From Sorangium cellulosum (lineage in GTDB: Bacteria; Myxococcota_A; Polyangia; Polyangiales; Polyangiaceae), in NCBI RefSeq assembly GCF_002950945.1, contig NZ_CP012673.1:6524501-6588500 (forward strand): a stretch of DNA of 64,000 bases. Direction: 5' to 3'. Shown one piece after another: positions 25,466-34,457 of this stretch. Under the pieces are notes generated by a model that saw only the letters and a program-made list of their open reading frames with translations, was not told where the DNA came from and made no database searches. Within the stretch, counting starts at the first letter, position 1. Each line of letters starts with the position of its first letter. A program made the translations under genes and the position numbers.

Positions 25466-27526
25466 ATGTACCAACGCAATCGCATCACGTCGATCCTCGC
25501 GCTCGCTCTGGCCGCGGCGACGCTGCCGGCAGCGTGCGGCGGCTCGGGCGGCACCGGCCCGGCCCCAGAGGTCTGCGAACGCAAGGGCGACGACGCGTCG
25601 ACCGAGTTCCTGGAGCGCGTGGGATGCGCCGCGGACTTCGAGGCGCTCGCGTCGGCGCCCATCGACGCCAACCTGCCCGGGGCGCGGTCGGTCAAGGTCG
25701 CCCTGGATCAGGCCGACCAGAACGCCCTGTATTTCCAGAACAGCGTGCTCTACCCGATCCACCACGACTTCGTCTCGACGCACCTCTCCGGCGACGGGCT
25801 GCCCTACGTCCCTCCCCTCGCCGACTTCAACGCGACCGAGTACTTCACGCCGGATCGCCGCTTCATCCTGGGCGCCGTCACCCATTACCAAGGTCCGGGC
25901 AGGTGGGCGCTCGAGATCTCCCCCTACGACACCGCGTCGGCCGACATGATCGCCGCCCTGTTCAGGGCGGTCCAGGGGGCCTCCTTCTTCGGGCCTGAGC
26001 TCGCGTTCCACCCCACGTCGGAGGCCGTCGCGGTCGAGGCCGGGAAGCTCCCCTCCGACATCCCCGTGGTCAGCACCGGCGACCTCTACGCCGAGATCGA
26101 CTACCAGCCGCTCTCGCTCGGCACGGCGGTAGGGCGGCTCCACTTCGCGAAGGCGGCGGATCTCGACGACGAGTACCTCTCCCACCAGGACATCGTCGTG
26201 CTCGACGAGGCGCCGAACGACATCTCGGTCGTCCAGGGGATCATCACGGAGGAGTTCCAGACGCCGCTCTCGCACGTCAACGTGCTCTCCCAGAACCGGC
26301 GCACGCCCAACATGGGGCTGCGCGGCGCGATGAGCCACCCCGAGCTGCTCGCGCTGAAGGACAAGCTGGTCGAGCTCACCGCGGGCGCGTCGTCCTGGAG
26401 CGTCCGCGAGGTCACCGAGGCGGAGGCCGAGGCGTTCTGGGAGGCGCACAAGCCCACCCCGGTCACGCTCCCCGAGCTGGATCTGACGGTCACCGAGCTG
26501 ACCGACATCGAGGAGGTGACCCCCGACCCGGCGAACGGCGAGCCGCTCCGGGACGCGATCAAGACGGCGGTCCTCGCCTTCGGCGGCAAGGCGGCCCACT
26601 ACTCGATCCTGGCCAGGATCCCTGATGTACCGATCCAGAAGGCGTTCGCGATCCCGGTCTATTACTACGACCTGTTCATGAAGCAGAACGGCTTCTACGA
26701 CCGGATCGAGGCGCTGCTCGCCGACCCGCAGTTCACCACCGATCCGGCGGCCCGCGACGAGGAGCTGAAGGCGCTCCGCGACGCCATGAAGGCCGCGCCT
26801 ATCGACGCCGATTTCCAGGCGCTCCTCCAGGCGAAGATCGAGGCGGAGTACCCCGGGCACCCGATGCGCTTCCGCACCAGCACGAACAGCGAGGATCTCG
26901 AGGGGTTCCCGTGCGCCGGCTGCTACGACTCGAACACCGGCGATCCGGCCGACTGGGAGGACGTCCTCGACGCCATCCGCAAGACCTACGCGAGCGCCTG
27001 GAAGCTCCGCACCTTCGATGAGCGCACCTATTACGGGATCGATCACAGATCCATCGGGATGGCCTTGCTCGTCCACCACAACTTCCCGGACGAGGAGGCG
27101 AACGGCGTGGCCGTGACCAACAACCCGTTCGACACCGCCGGGGTGCAGCCTGCGTTCTACGTCAACGTGCAGACGGGCGGCGACGTGGAGGTCGTGGCGC
27201 CGCCCGCCGGCGTGACGAACGACGAGTTCCTCTACTTCTTCAGCCAGCCGAACCAGCCGGTCACGTACCTGACCCACTCGAGCCTCATGCCGGAGGGCCA
27301 GACGGTGCTCTCGGCCGCGCAGGTCCATCAGCTCGGCGTGGCGCTCGACGCCATCCACGCCCGGTTCTCCCCCGCTTACGGGCCCGCCGCGGGCAACAGC
27401 GGCTGGTACGCGATGGACGTGGAGTTCAAGTTCGACGACGACGCGAGCCCGGGCGAGCCGCCGACGCTCTACATCAAGCAGGCGCGCCCCTACCCCGGCC
27501 GCGGAGCCGCCGTCCAGGCGCCATGA
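25466..27526 (+). CDS. Lipoprotein with phosphohistidine and PEP/pyruvate-binding (dikinase-like) domains
   Basis: A 686-aa protein with a lipoprotein signal (TLPAAC, Cys24), start after AGGAGA. About residues 255-290 hold a swivel-type phosphohistidine motif (TPLSHVNVLSQNRRTPNM, His270), close to the LSHVSVRARN motif of glucan water dikinases. Further on come ATP-grasp elements of PEP/pyruvate-binding domains: GGKAAHYSILAR (Lys375), RFRTSTNSEDLEGF (about 469-482), and a C-terminal MDVEFKFDDD then IKQARPYPG. Histidine domain before ATP domain is the GWD/PWD order, the reverse of PEP synthase. An exported ATP-dependent dikinase is odd because ATP is scarce outside the cytoplasm. Glucan phosphorylation is inference only. 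Confidence 0.78.
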   Translation: MYQRNRITSILALALAAATLPAACGGSGGTGPAPEVCERKGDDASTEFLERVGCAADFEALASAPIDANLPGARSVKVALDQADQNALYFQNSVLYPIHHDFVSTHLSGDGLPYVPPLADFNATEYFTPDRRFILGAVTHYQGPGRWALEISPYDTASADMIAALFRAVQGASFFGPELAFHPTSEAVAVEAGKLPSDIPVVSTGDLYAEIDYQPLSLGTAVGRLHFAKAADLDDEYLSHQDIVVLDEAPNDISVVQGIITEEFQTPLSHVNVLSQNRRTPNMGLRGAMSHPELLALKDKLVELTAGASSWSVREVTEAEAEAFWEAHKPTPVTLPELDLTVTELTDIEEVTPDPANGEPLRDAIKTAVLAFGGKAAHYSILARIPDVPIQKAFAIPVYYYDLFMKQNGFYDRIEALLADPQFTTDPAARDEELKALRDAMKAAPIDADFQALLQAKIEAEYPGHPMRFRTSTNSEDLEGFPCAGCYDSNTGDPADWEDVLDAIRKTYASAWKLRTFDERTYYGIDHRSIGMALLVHHNFPDEEANGVAVTNNPFDTAGVQPAFYVNVQTGGDVEVVAPPAGVTNDEFLYFFSQPNQPVTYLTHSSLMPEGQTVLSAAQVHQLGVALDAIHARFSPAYGPAAGNSGWYAMDVEFKFDDDASPGEPPTLYIKQARPYPGRGAAVQAP

Positions 27527-27893
27527 CGCGCCGCGCGCGCCCGGGCGGACCACACCTCGCGGCCGCCGCGCGGCGGCACCTCGCGTGCCGCGCTATCGCC
27601 TCACCGTAATTCTCCAGCCTGCGCACGTCCGCACGTCCGCACGTCCGCACGATGAACAACGGGCTGATCAATTCTCACAGGAGCGGGAATGTCGCAACAT
27701 CGACGCTTCAGCGCGACCAGCGCCCGCTGCAGCCCGACGCGAGACCACCTGCACGCGCTGGGACCACCCACAAAGGGACACATGTCAAACCATGTCAACC
27801 CGAGTGAGCAGGCGTCTCGCGTTGTATTCGCATGCCCCTCCGCAGAAGCATGTTGCTACAGGCTGGATCGAAGGGATACGCTGTGAGTTTAAC
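27527..27893. other. Intergenic, 367 bp
   Basis: It contains three tandem copies of the 8-mer GCACGTCC (27623-27646). No gene on either strand is credible; the frame of the downstream gene is open here but the codon pattern and start context do not support coding. Confidence 0.45.
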
Positions 27894-28595
27894 ATGAGCC
27901 GTCGGCGAGGCAGTGACCTGGATCGTCCGTCCGACATGCGGCCGGGGCCCATACGCCATGAGAGCGCGATGGTCGAGCGCCGCGAACCGGCCTCCTCGCC
28001 TCGGACCGTGCCGCCGCCTGCACCTTCGCGTCCCGCCCCGCCCAGCGACGGTGCGCCTCAATCACGGCCGGCCCAGTCGCGCAAGGTGCGGACGATCGAC
28101 GTGCTCGTTCAGGGGGCGACCGTGGAGCTCTTCCATTTCTACGGCGTCGCGATCGCGCCGGTGGACGCCGGAGAGCTCCGCGAGGAGGCGCGGGGCCACC
28201 TCGCGCCCACGAGCACGGTGACCTTCCATGCGCCAGGCTTCTCCGGGGTGCTGGCCCTGTCCGCGAACCCTGGCGTGTACCGCGCCATGACGGAGCTGCC
28301 GCCCATGCTCGAGGGCATCGACGACTGGATGCGCGAGGTCGCCAACCAGCTCATGGGAAAGGTGAAGAGCCGGCTCGCCAGGTTCCAGATAGCGCTTCAC
28401 ACCGAGCTGCCGCAGCTGCGCCTGCCGGTCGACCTGGAGCGCCGGACCCGGACCTGCAAGCAGCATTTCGCCTACGCGTTCCGGACCTTGAAGGGCGAGG
28501 TGTTCGTCACGCTGAGCGGCGACTTCGATGAGGGCTCGCTCGTGTTCTCGAACGCATCCCCGCTCCCCCTCGACGGCAAAGTAATCCTCTTCTGA
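27894..28595 (+). CDS. CheX-like protein with Pro-rich N-terminus
   Basis: A 233-aa protein (ATG 27894). About 70 residues of disordered Arg/Pro/Ser-rich sequence precede a domain (about 75-233) with the CheX-type signature region WMREVANQLMGKVKSRLARF and a terminal LDGKVILF. It is paralogous to the protein at 34458 (WASELANQLLGRVKNRLRHL, ending EGEVLLF). CheX proteins dephosphorylate CheY-P; whether the catalytic Glu-Asn pair is used here (E-x-x-N present) would need testing. No other chemotaxis gene is adjacent. Two possible earlier in-frame starts lack support. Confidence 0.72.
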   Translation: MSRRRGSDLDRPSDMRPGPIRHESAMVERREPASSPRTVPPPAPSRPAPPSDGAPQSRPAQSRKVRTIDVLVQGATVELFHFYGVAIAPVDAGELREEARGHLAPTSTVTFHAPGFSGVLALSANPGVYRAMTELPPMLEGIDDWMREVANQLMGKVKSRLARFQIALHTELPQLRLPVDLERRTRTCKQHFAYAFRTLKGEVFVTLSGDFDEGSLVFSNASPLPLDGKVILF

Positions 28596-28717
28596 GCGGC
28601 GGTCGCCCGCTTCGGATACGGGCCCATCTCGACGTTTTCGGTGCTCAGCGCACAGGAGTGCGCTTCCGCGCCGAAAACGCCGATCTGGGCCCGTCTCCTG
28701 TGCGGGCGACCGCCGCT
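28595..28717. repeat. Long imperfect palindrome (123 bp)
   Basis: Nested arms share one centre near 28656: AGCGGCGGTCGCCCGC (28595-28610) with its complement at 28702-28717, CGGGCCCA (28619-28626) with 28686-28693, CGTTTTCGG (28633-28641) with 28671-28679, and an apex stem GCGCAC/GTGCGC (28648-28653, 28658-28663). It starts within the CheX-like stop codon and lies between convergent genes. It could be a bidirectional terminator or a mobile palindromic repeat. Confidence 0.85.
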
Positions 28718-28752
28718 CTGGGACGCATTATCAGAGATGGAGGAAAAGCGCG

Positions 28753-29040
28753 CTAGGAGGCGCCGGAGCCGGCGCCGCCTGCACCGCCGGCGCCGCCTGC
28801 ACCACCGGCGCCAGCGTCGCCGCCGGCGCCGCCGGTGCCGCCGGTGCCTGTGGCGCCGCCGGTGCCCGTGGCGCTGCCGGTGGAGCCGGTTGGGGGCGGC
28901 GGCGGCAAGGGATCCCAGCACGCGTTGCCGATGACCGCCTGGCCCGGATCACAGGGGTCCGAATCCCAGCATCCCACGAGCATCGCCGCGCAGGCGGCGC
29001 CAAGGGCGACGACCAGGGCCCCGCAGCGGGCGGACGGCAT
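28753..29040 (-). CDS. Small Gly-rich lipoprotein
   Basis: A 95-aa protein with a lipoprotein signal (MLVGC, Cys24), a short Cys pair region (CWDSDPCDPGQAVIGNACWDP), then PPPPP and a low-complexity tail of Gly, Ala and Thr (TGSTGSATGTGGATGTGG). This layout is typical of small myxobacterial surface lipoproteins. The function is unknown. The start at 29040 follows the signal peptide logic; longer frames run through the palindrome at 29078-29149 and are unlikely. Confidence 0.65.
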   Translation of the reverse strand: MPSARCGALVVALGAACAAMLVGCWDSDPCDPGQAVIGNACWDPLPPPPPTGSTGSATGTGGATGTGGTGGAGGDAGAGGAGGAGGAGGAGSGAS

Positions 29041-29077
29041 GATGCTAGAACACCGATCACGTTGAGGAACGAGAGAT

Positions 29078-29149
29078 GAACCGCCAAGGCGCCAAGGGCG
29101 CCAAGATATTTTCTTCTCCTTCTTGGCGTCCTTGGCGCCTTGGCGGTTC
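29078..29149. repeat. Perfect 20-bp inverted repeat, Gly/Cys-poor non-coding hairpin element
   Basis: The arms at 29078-29097 and 29130-29149 are exact complements (GAACCGCCAAGGCGCCAAGG). Pairing continues inward to 29106/29121 with one mismatch, leaving a 14-nt T-rich loop. Each arm is itself a tandem of GGCGCCAAG-like units. It lies 38 bp upstream of the small lipoprotein start, between two minus-strand genes. Confidence 0.88.
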
Positions 29150-29234
29150 GAAAATCTGCTCGTTTCAGACGGGTTCAACCCGTTTGTCGCTCTAGACGGG
29201 TGGATGTCCATCGTTCGTTCCTCTCTCCACGGGC

Positions 29235-29690
29235 TCACGGCGGCACGACCTGGCCGTCGCGGATGCGCGCGATCACCTTGACGGAGGGGTTGACGTCGCT
29301 CGCGGCGATGTACCCGATACCGCCAGCCTCCTCGCCGACGATGCGGAGGACGGCGCTCGGACTCGATACCTTGCGCGGCGGCCGCTCGCCGCCGCGGATC
29401 TTCCGGTCGATCCAGTAACGGGCGACGCCCTCGGGATCTAGGCCCAGCACCGCCGTGTCGAAGCGCTGCCGCAGCGGGGAGTCCTCGGGGAGGTTCACCG
29501 GCACCGCCGACCTGCCGTACCAGTCGGTCCGCGTCGTCTGGAAGATCGGGCGGAGCGTGTCGCGCCCCGCCGCCCGGACAGGGTTGGCCTGGTTGACGAC
29601 GACGACGATCTCTTCCTCCACCGCGAAGGACGAGGCAGACGGGGTCATGCCGAGCAGGGCCAGGAGGAGCAGAAGGGATAAACGCTTCAT
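29235..29690 (-). CDS. Small PstS-like phosphate-binding periplasmic protein
   Basis: A 151-aa exported protein (signal KRLSLLLLLALLGMTPSASSFA). The body resembles truncated phosphate ABC transporter substrate-binding proteins: VVVVNQANPVRAAGRDTLRPIFQ at the front and SPSAVLRIVGEEAGGIGYIAASD near the end. It is about half the usual PstS length, so it has only part of the two-lobe fold. No ABC permease or ATPase genes are nearby. It follows the porin gene by 18 nt and is probably in the same operon, which suggests a role in anion or phosphate uptake or sensing. The function is unproven. Confidence 0.78.
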   Translation of the reverse strand: MKRLSLLLLLALLGMTPSASSFAVEEEIVVVVNQANPVRAAGRDTLRPIFQTTRTDWYGRSAVPVNLPEDSPLRQRFDTAVLGLDPEGVARYWIDRKIRGGERPPRKVSSPSAVLRIVGEEAGGIGYIAASDVNPSVKVIARIRDGQVVPP

Positions 29691-29708
29691 TTTTGCGTCG
29701 AACCTCTC

Positions 29709-31184
29709 TCAGAAGGCCAGGATCAGGCGAGCCAGCACGTTCGTGGTGTGGAAGTCGGGCGCCGAGCTCTCCTCACGCAGGATGGTCGTGATCGTGTGCA
29801 GCACCTGGCTCCGAAGCGTGACGTCCGGGGTGATGTAGAAGTTCAGACCGCCGCCGAACTGGAGGAGGGTGTCGCTCGAGTAGATCGGCGCGTGCAGGGC
29901 GGCGCCGGTGACGAACGGCTCCATGTTCAGGAAATCCAGTCGGTGAGCCGCCACGGCATACGTGGAGGTCTTCCAGGCGTCCGGCGCGTAGACACCGAAC
30001 CCGCCCTCGCGTTTCCCTTCGTCGTAGAGCACGCGGACGACCGCCGCCTCCGCGCGCAGGCGCGTCTTCCCGATGTCGAGCGAGACGTCGCCGGCTCCGG
30101 TGTACTCCCGGAACGACCACGTCGAATGGATGTCCGTGCTGCCCTCCAGGAACTTGTAATCGACGACCCAGTCGCGGGCCCTGCTCGCGATGAACGACGC
30201 CCCGAGCTTCAACGTCAGCTTGCCGGGGTCCTCGTAGGTGGCGTGCAGGCGGCCGCCGAAACCGCGGTTGTCGTCAAAGGCGAAAGGCGCGTTCTCGTTG
30301 CGCCCGTTGCTCACGTAGGCGTTGTACCCGAGCTCCCACGCGCCCGTGAACGTGCTGCCGTAGAGCATGAGCCCGGTCTGCCGCGTGGGAAACAGGCGCG
30401 ATGAGATGAAAAAGGGAATGGCGGCGGTGATGAGCACCGGGCTCCCGTGGTCGACGTTGTAGATGCCGATCGGGGTGAAGAACTGCCCGACGCGCACCTT
30501 GAAGAGGTTGAAGCGCGTCCAGTCGACGTGGGCGCGCTCGATCGACACCAGCCCGCCATAGACGGCCGGCGAGCCGAACGCGGTCGCGGTCGAGTCGAAG
30601 GCCCCGAACGGCTGCGTGCTCACCCGGGCATCCACGCCGGGCGGCGGCGGCGTCACCGGCACCGGGGCGCCGCCGGGCGCGGTCGTGAACCGCAGCTCCC
30701 CGAGGAAGCGGAAGTGGTCGCTCGGCTGCGCGTCGAGGTAGAGGTTGAAATTCCCCACGACGAAGTTCAGGGCGTTCGCCTGCGGGAGGGCGGCCGCAAG
30801 GGCCGAGTTCTCCGGGATCCACATGCGCTGGACGCCGACGTCGATGAACCCGTAGATCCGGAGCAGCTCCCTGCCGTCGTCGTCCTCCGGCGCCACCTGC
30901 GCGTCCTCGAGCGCCGCGAGGCGCTTCTCGAGCTCGGCAGCGCGCTTCTCCGACGCGGCGAGCCGCGCCTCGACGGCGGTCTCTCCGGTCGCGGCGGGCG
31001 CGGCGGGCGCGGCGGCGGCGACACCCGCTCCGGTCGCGGCGGGGGGCTCCGGGGCAGGGCCGGCGCCAGGGCTCTGCGCGTGCGCGAGCGTCGCCGTGAC
31101 GAGCACTCCTCCGAGGGCGGCGCTCGAAGCGCATCCGAGGCGCCATGCCCGCGCCCGCCGCCGTCCACTCCGAACCATCATCAT
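29709..31184 (-). CDS. OprO/OprP-like outer-membrane porin
   Basis: A 491-aa protein. The start ATG 31184 has GGGAG six bases upstream; two more ATGs follow at once (31181, 31178). A signal peptide (GGVLVTATLAHAQ) precedes a coiled-coil segment (about 65-100, EARLAASEKRAAELEKRLAALE), which may form a trimer stalk. The beta-barrel part (about 120-491) has alternating strands and ends in a typical C-terminal Phe (LARLILAF), the Bam recognition signal. Phosphate-selective porins of this class pass anions. Pairing with the PstS-like gene supports phosphate, but selectivity cannot be read from sequence. Confidence 0.85.
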   Translation of the reverse strand: MMMVRSGRRRARAWRLGCASSAALGGVLVTATLAHAQSPGAGPAPEPPAATGAGVAAAAPAAPAATGETAVEARLAASEKRAAELEKRLAALEDAQVAPEDDDGRELLRIYGFIDVGVQRMWIPENSALAAALPQANALNFVVGNFNLYLDAQPSDHFRFLGELRFTTAPGGAPVPVTPPPPGVDARVSTQPFGAFDSTATAFGSPAVYGGLVSIERAHVDWTRFNLFKVRVGQFFTPIGIYNVDHGSPVLITAAIPFFISSRLFPTRQTGLMLYGSTFTGAWELGYNAYVSNGRNENAPFAFDDNRGFGGRLHATYEDPGKLTLKLGASFIASRARDWVVDYKFLEGSTDIHSTWSFREYTGAGDVSLDIGKTRLRAEAAVVRVLYDEGKREGGFGVYAPDAWKTSTYAVAAHRLDFLNMEPFVTGAALHAPIYSSDTLLQFGGGLNFYITPDVTLRSQVLHTITTILREESSAPDFHTTNVLARLILAF

Positions 31185-31573
31185 CTCTTGCTCCCTGATC
31201 GCAGAGCCTCGCTGCGCCGCTCGATCGAGCCGCACACGCTCTTGCAGACTCGCGACCTGCACGCGTAGCGTACACAGGAACGAGAGAAGGTGGAGCCTCG
31301 ACGTGCTCCGACACACCTCCGGTGCTCGCAGCGAGCCAAACGTCACGGCAGGGAAGAGCCTCGTTCAGGAGAACGCACATGGTACGCGAGAGATGATCGA
31401 TGACGGCTCTGGAGAGAGGCGCCCCCGTGGTAGGGTGCGGCGCTCCCTCGCCCCGTGATCGACGTGAGAGCGCGGCGCGGGTGCTCAGGTGTTGGCGGAG
31501 CCCCTCCTTGTGAAGCACACGAGAGTCCAGCGACCTTCAGGCCGCAGCGGCCAACCCGAGGGGACGGGTATGC
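31185..31573. other. Divergent intergenic, 389 bp
   Basis: It lies between the porin gene (minus) and the CheA-like gene (plus). No gene, repeat or clear promoter is recognised. Confidence 0.4.
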
Positions 31574-34417
31574 ATGCCGAGATTGCGTAAAGCCTCGATT
31601 CGGTTGAAGCTGTGGGCGCTCGCCGGGGTGCCCGTGGCAGGCGCCCTGCTGCTGGCGGCGATGATCGTCGGCGACGCGCGGCAGCAGGCGGCGAGGGCGG
31701 CGGCGATCGGCTCGCTCGAGGATCTCGCGCAGCTCTCGTCGTTCATGGCGCAGCCGCTGCACGCGCTCCAGAAGGAGCGGGCGTGGACCGCGCTCGTGGA
31801 GGGGCTGGAGGTCCGGCCTCCGGACGGGGACGCGCGGGACGCTGAAGACGCGCAGGGCGCGATGCGGCCGTTCGATCGCGCCGCGGCGCTCGCGCGCGCG
31901 AGCGGCCAGCTCAGGGCCGCTCGGGCCGCGACGGACGAGAGCCTCGCCCGCCTCGACGCGTTCCTGGCCGAGCGCGACCTCGCCAGGCTGCCGCCCCGGG
32001 TCGCCCGCGATCACGCCGAGGCGCACGCCCGCGTCGGCGAGCTCGACGCCTTCCGGAGCCAGGCCGACGCGAAGGTGGCGCCGCTCGACAACGTGCTGAA
32101 GCTCTATGACGGCATCAACGCGAGCCTGATCCGGGCGAACGCCGGGCTCTCCGAGCTGAGCGACGAGGGCGAGCTCCTGCGCAACATCCAGTCGCTCGTC
32201 GCGGTGCAGGAGTTCGCCGAGCGCGCGAGCCGCCAGCACGCGCTGCTCGCGCACACCTTCGCGTCCACGCAGTTCGAGCCCGGCGCCTTCAAGACGCTGG
32301 TGACGCTGATGACGGAGGAGCAGCTCTATCACGAGGTGTTCCTCGCCAACGCGTCGGAGGCGGCGCGGGCGCTCTACGAGGCCTCGCGCTCGGACCCGCG
32401 CGTGCGGCGCGCCGACGACCTGCGCGGCGCCGCGATCGCGTCGACGGACGAGGCGCTGTCCGTCGACCATGACGCGTGGATCGAGGCGCAGCAGGCGCTC
32501 GTCGACCAGCTCGCCGAGATCGAGCGCGAGGCGCTCACCGGCATGCGGGGCGCGGCGGCGACCAAGGCCGCGAACACGCGTCGGACGGTGCGCAACGGGG
32601 TCCTCGTCTCGACGTTCGTGCTCCTCGTGTCGGTCGCGCTCGCGTTCGTGCTCGTGCGGGGGATCTCCCGGTCGCTCGAGGTCCTCGGCGAGGCCGCGGC
32701 CCACGTCCGGCGGACGCGCGACTACACGACGCGCGCCCGCAAGACCGCCGACGACGAGTTCGGGGCCCTCACGGACGCCTTCAACGAGATGCTGGCGGGC
32801 ATCCAGGCCCGCGACGAGGCCCTCGAGAGCCACCGTCAGAACCTCGAGGCCACCGTCGCCGAGCGGACGTGTGAGCTCGAGAAGCGCAACCGGGAGATGC
32901 GCCTCGTGCTCGACAACGTCGATCAGGCGCTCGTGACCATCCGCCGGGACGGCACGATGGAGCCCGCGCGCTCCGCCGCCTTCGAGCGCCTCTTCGGGGC
33001 GCCGACGCCCGAGGAGCACTTCGCCGACCGCATCGCCGGCCACGACCCCCGGGCGCGCGCGTTCCTCAGGATGGGGTGGGAGGCCGCGAACGAGGACTTC
33101 CTCCCGCTCGAGGTCGTGCTCGACCAGCTCCCGAAGGCCCTGCAGCGCGACGGCCGCCACCTCACGCTCGGCTTCAAGCCGATCCTGTCCGGAGAGGGCC
33201 AGTTCGGCGGCGCGCTGATGGTGATCACGGACGTCACCGCCACGATGGACTCCTTGCGAGAGTACGAGCAGCAGCGCGAGTACATCCAGGTGTTCGAGCG
33301 CGCCGTGAAGGATCGGCTCGGCCTGCTCGGGTTCGTGAACGACACGAGCACGCTCGTCGACGCGGTGAGCGCGCGGACCATCGCCGAGGTGGACCACGTG
33401 ATGCGCCTCGTGCACACGATCAAGGGCAACGCCGGGCTCTGGGGCGTGACGAGCGTGGCGAAGGTGGCGCACGAGATCGAGAGCTTCGTCGTCGAGGAGC
33501 GCTCGCTGCCGTCCGACGAGCAGATCCGCGCGCTCAGGGAAGCGTGGAGCGCGTTCGTGTCGCGCGTGAGCGGCCTGCTCGCGTCGACGGCGCAGGCGTC
33601 GCGCGCGGACGTCGGCCACGAGGAGATCGAGAGCTTGCTCGAGCTGGTGCGCCAGCGCCGCGACCACGCCGAGCTGGAGCGGGCCGTCGGCGCGCTCCGC
33701 GACGAGCGGACCGAGGTGCGGCTCAACCGGATGAAGGACCAGGCCGAGACGCTGGCGCGCAAGCTCGGCAAGCCGAGGCCCGAGGTGCGCATCGACGCCG
33801 GGGGCGTCCGGCTCCCCGCGGCGCGCTTCGCCGCGATGTGGCAGGCGCTGGGCCACGTCGTGCGCAACGTGATGGACCACGGGATCGAGCGGCCGGGGGT
33901 GCGCGAGGCGGCCGGCAAGCCGCCGAGGGGCACGCTCACGCTCCGCTCGCGCGCGACGGCCGACGAGATCGTCATCGAGATCGGCGACGACGGCGCGGGC
34001 ATCGACTGGGAGCGCGTGCGCGAGAAGGCCGCGGCGCTCGGGCTGCCGAGCGCCACGCGGCGGGATCTCGAGGCCGCGCTGTTCTCCCCCGGCTTCAGCA
34101 CCGCCGAGCAGGTCACGGACGTCTCCGGCCGCGGCGTCGGCCTCGGCGTCGCCCTCCACGAGTGCCGGCGGCTCGCCGGCCGGGTGGAGACCGAGACGGA
34201 GCTCGGCAAGGGGACGACCTTCCGCTTCCGGTTCCCCCGGGAGCTGCACGAGCCCGCCGCCCCGCCCGCGGGGGGGCCGCCCTCCAGCCCGCCGCCGCCG
34301 AGCGCGCGGGGCGCGCTCCAGCCCGCCGCTCCGCGCGGCGCATCGAGCCCGGGCCTCTCGCCGGGCGGCGCCGGCGGAGCGCCGAGCGGGGGCCAACCAG
34401 GCCGGGTGACGCAGTGA
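31574..34417 (+). CDS. Membrane CheA-like histidine kinase (NIT-HAMP-PAS-HPt-HATPase)
   Basis: A 947-aa protein. A first transmembrane helix (about 12-32) is followed by a NIT-type (nitrate/nitrite sensing) helical domain with ALQKERAWTALVEG. A second helix (about 340-360) leads to HAMP, a coiled coil and a PAS-like domain (about 440-560). An HPt domain carries the phosphorylated His614 in LVHTIKGNAG. The CheA-type ATPase follows, with the N box ALGHVVRNVMDHGIE, GDDGAGID and GRGVGLGV. The C-terminus is a Pro/Gly/Ser tail and not a CheW-like coupling domain, so it signals without canonical chemoreceptor arrays. It is followed directly by CheX-like and CheY genes, its likely partners. Confidence 0.88.
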   Translation: MPRLRKASIRLKLWALAGVPVAGALLLAAMIVGDARQQAARAAAIGSLEDLAQLSSFMAQPLHALQKERAWTALVEGLEVRPPDGDARDAEDAQGAMRPFDRAAALARASGQLRAARAATDESLARLDAFLAERDLARLPPRVARDHAEAHARVGELDAFRSQADAKVAPLDNVLKLYDGINASLIRANAGLSELSDEGELLRNIQSLVAVQEFAERASRQHALLAHTFASTQFEPGAFKTLVTLMTEEQLYHEVFLANASEAARALYEASRSDPRVRRADDLRGAAIASTDEALSVDHDAWIEAQQALVDQLAEIEREALTGMRGAAATKAANTRRTVRNGVLVSTFVLLVSVALAFVLVRGISRSLEVLGEAAAHVRRTRDYTTRARKTADDEFGALTDAFNEMLAGIQARDEALESHRQNLEATVAERTCELEKRNREMRLVLDNVDQALVTIRRDGTMEPARSAAFERLFGAPTPEEHFADRIAGHDPRARAFLRMGWEAANEDFLPLEVVLDQLPKALQRDGRHLTLGFKPILSGEGQFGGALMVITDVTATMDSLREYEQQREYIQVFERAVKDRLGLLGFVNDTSTLVDAVSARTIAEVDHVMRLVHTIKGNAGLWGVTSVAKVAHEIESFVVEERSLPSDEQIRALREAWSAFVSRVSGLLASTAQASRADVGHEEIESLLELVRQRRDHAELERAVGALRDERTEVRLNRMKDQAETLARKLGKPRPEVRIDAGGVRLPAARFAAMWQALGHVVRNVMDHGIERPGVREAAGKPPRGTLTLRSRATADEIVIEIGDDGAGIDWERVREKAAALGLPSATRRDLEAALFSPGFSTAEQVTDVSGRGVGLGVALHECRRLAGRVETETELGKGTTFRFRFPRELHEPAAPPAGGPPSSPPPPSARGALQPAAPRGASSPGLSPGGAGGAPSGGQPGRVTQ

Positions 34418-34457
34418 GCGCATCGACAATGCAGAGCGAGATTTCGAGGAGATCGAG

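Noticed and set aside
27585..27893. A 103-codon extension of the CheX-like gene
   Set aside because: The sequence contains an 8-bp tandem repeat, has no ribosome-binding site and no similarity to the family.
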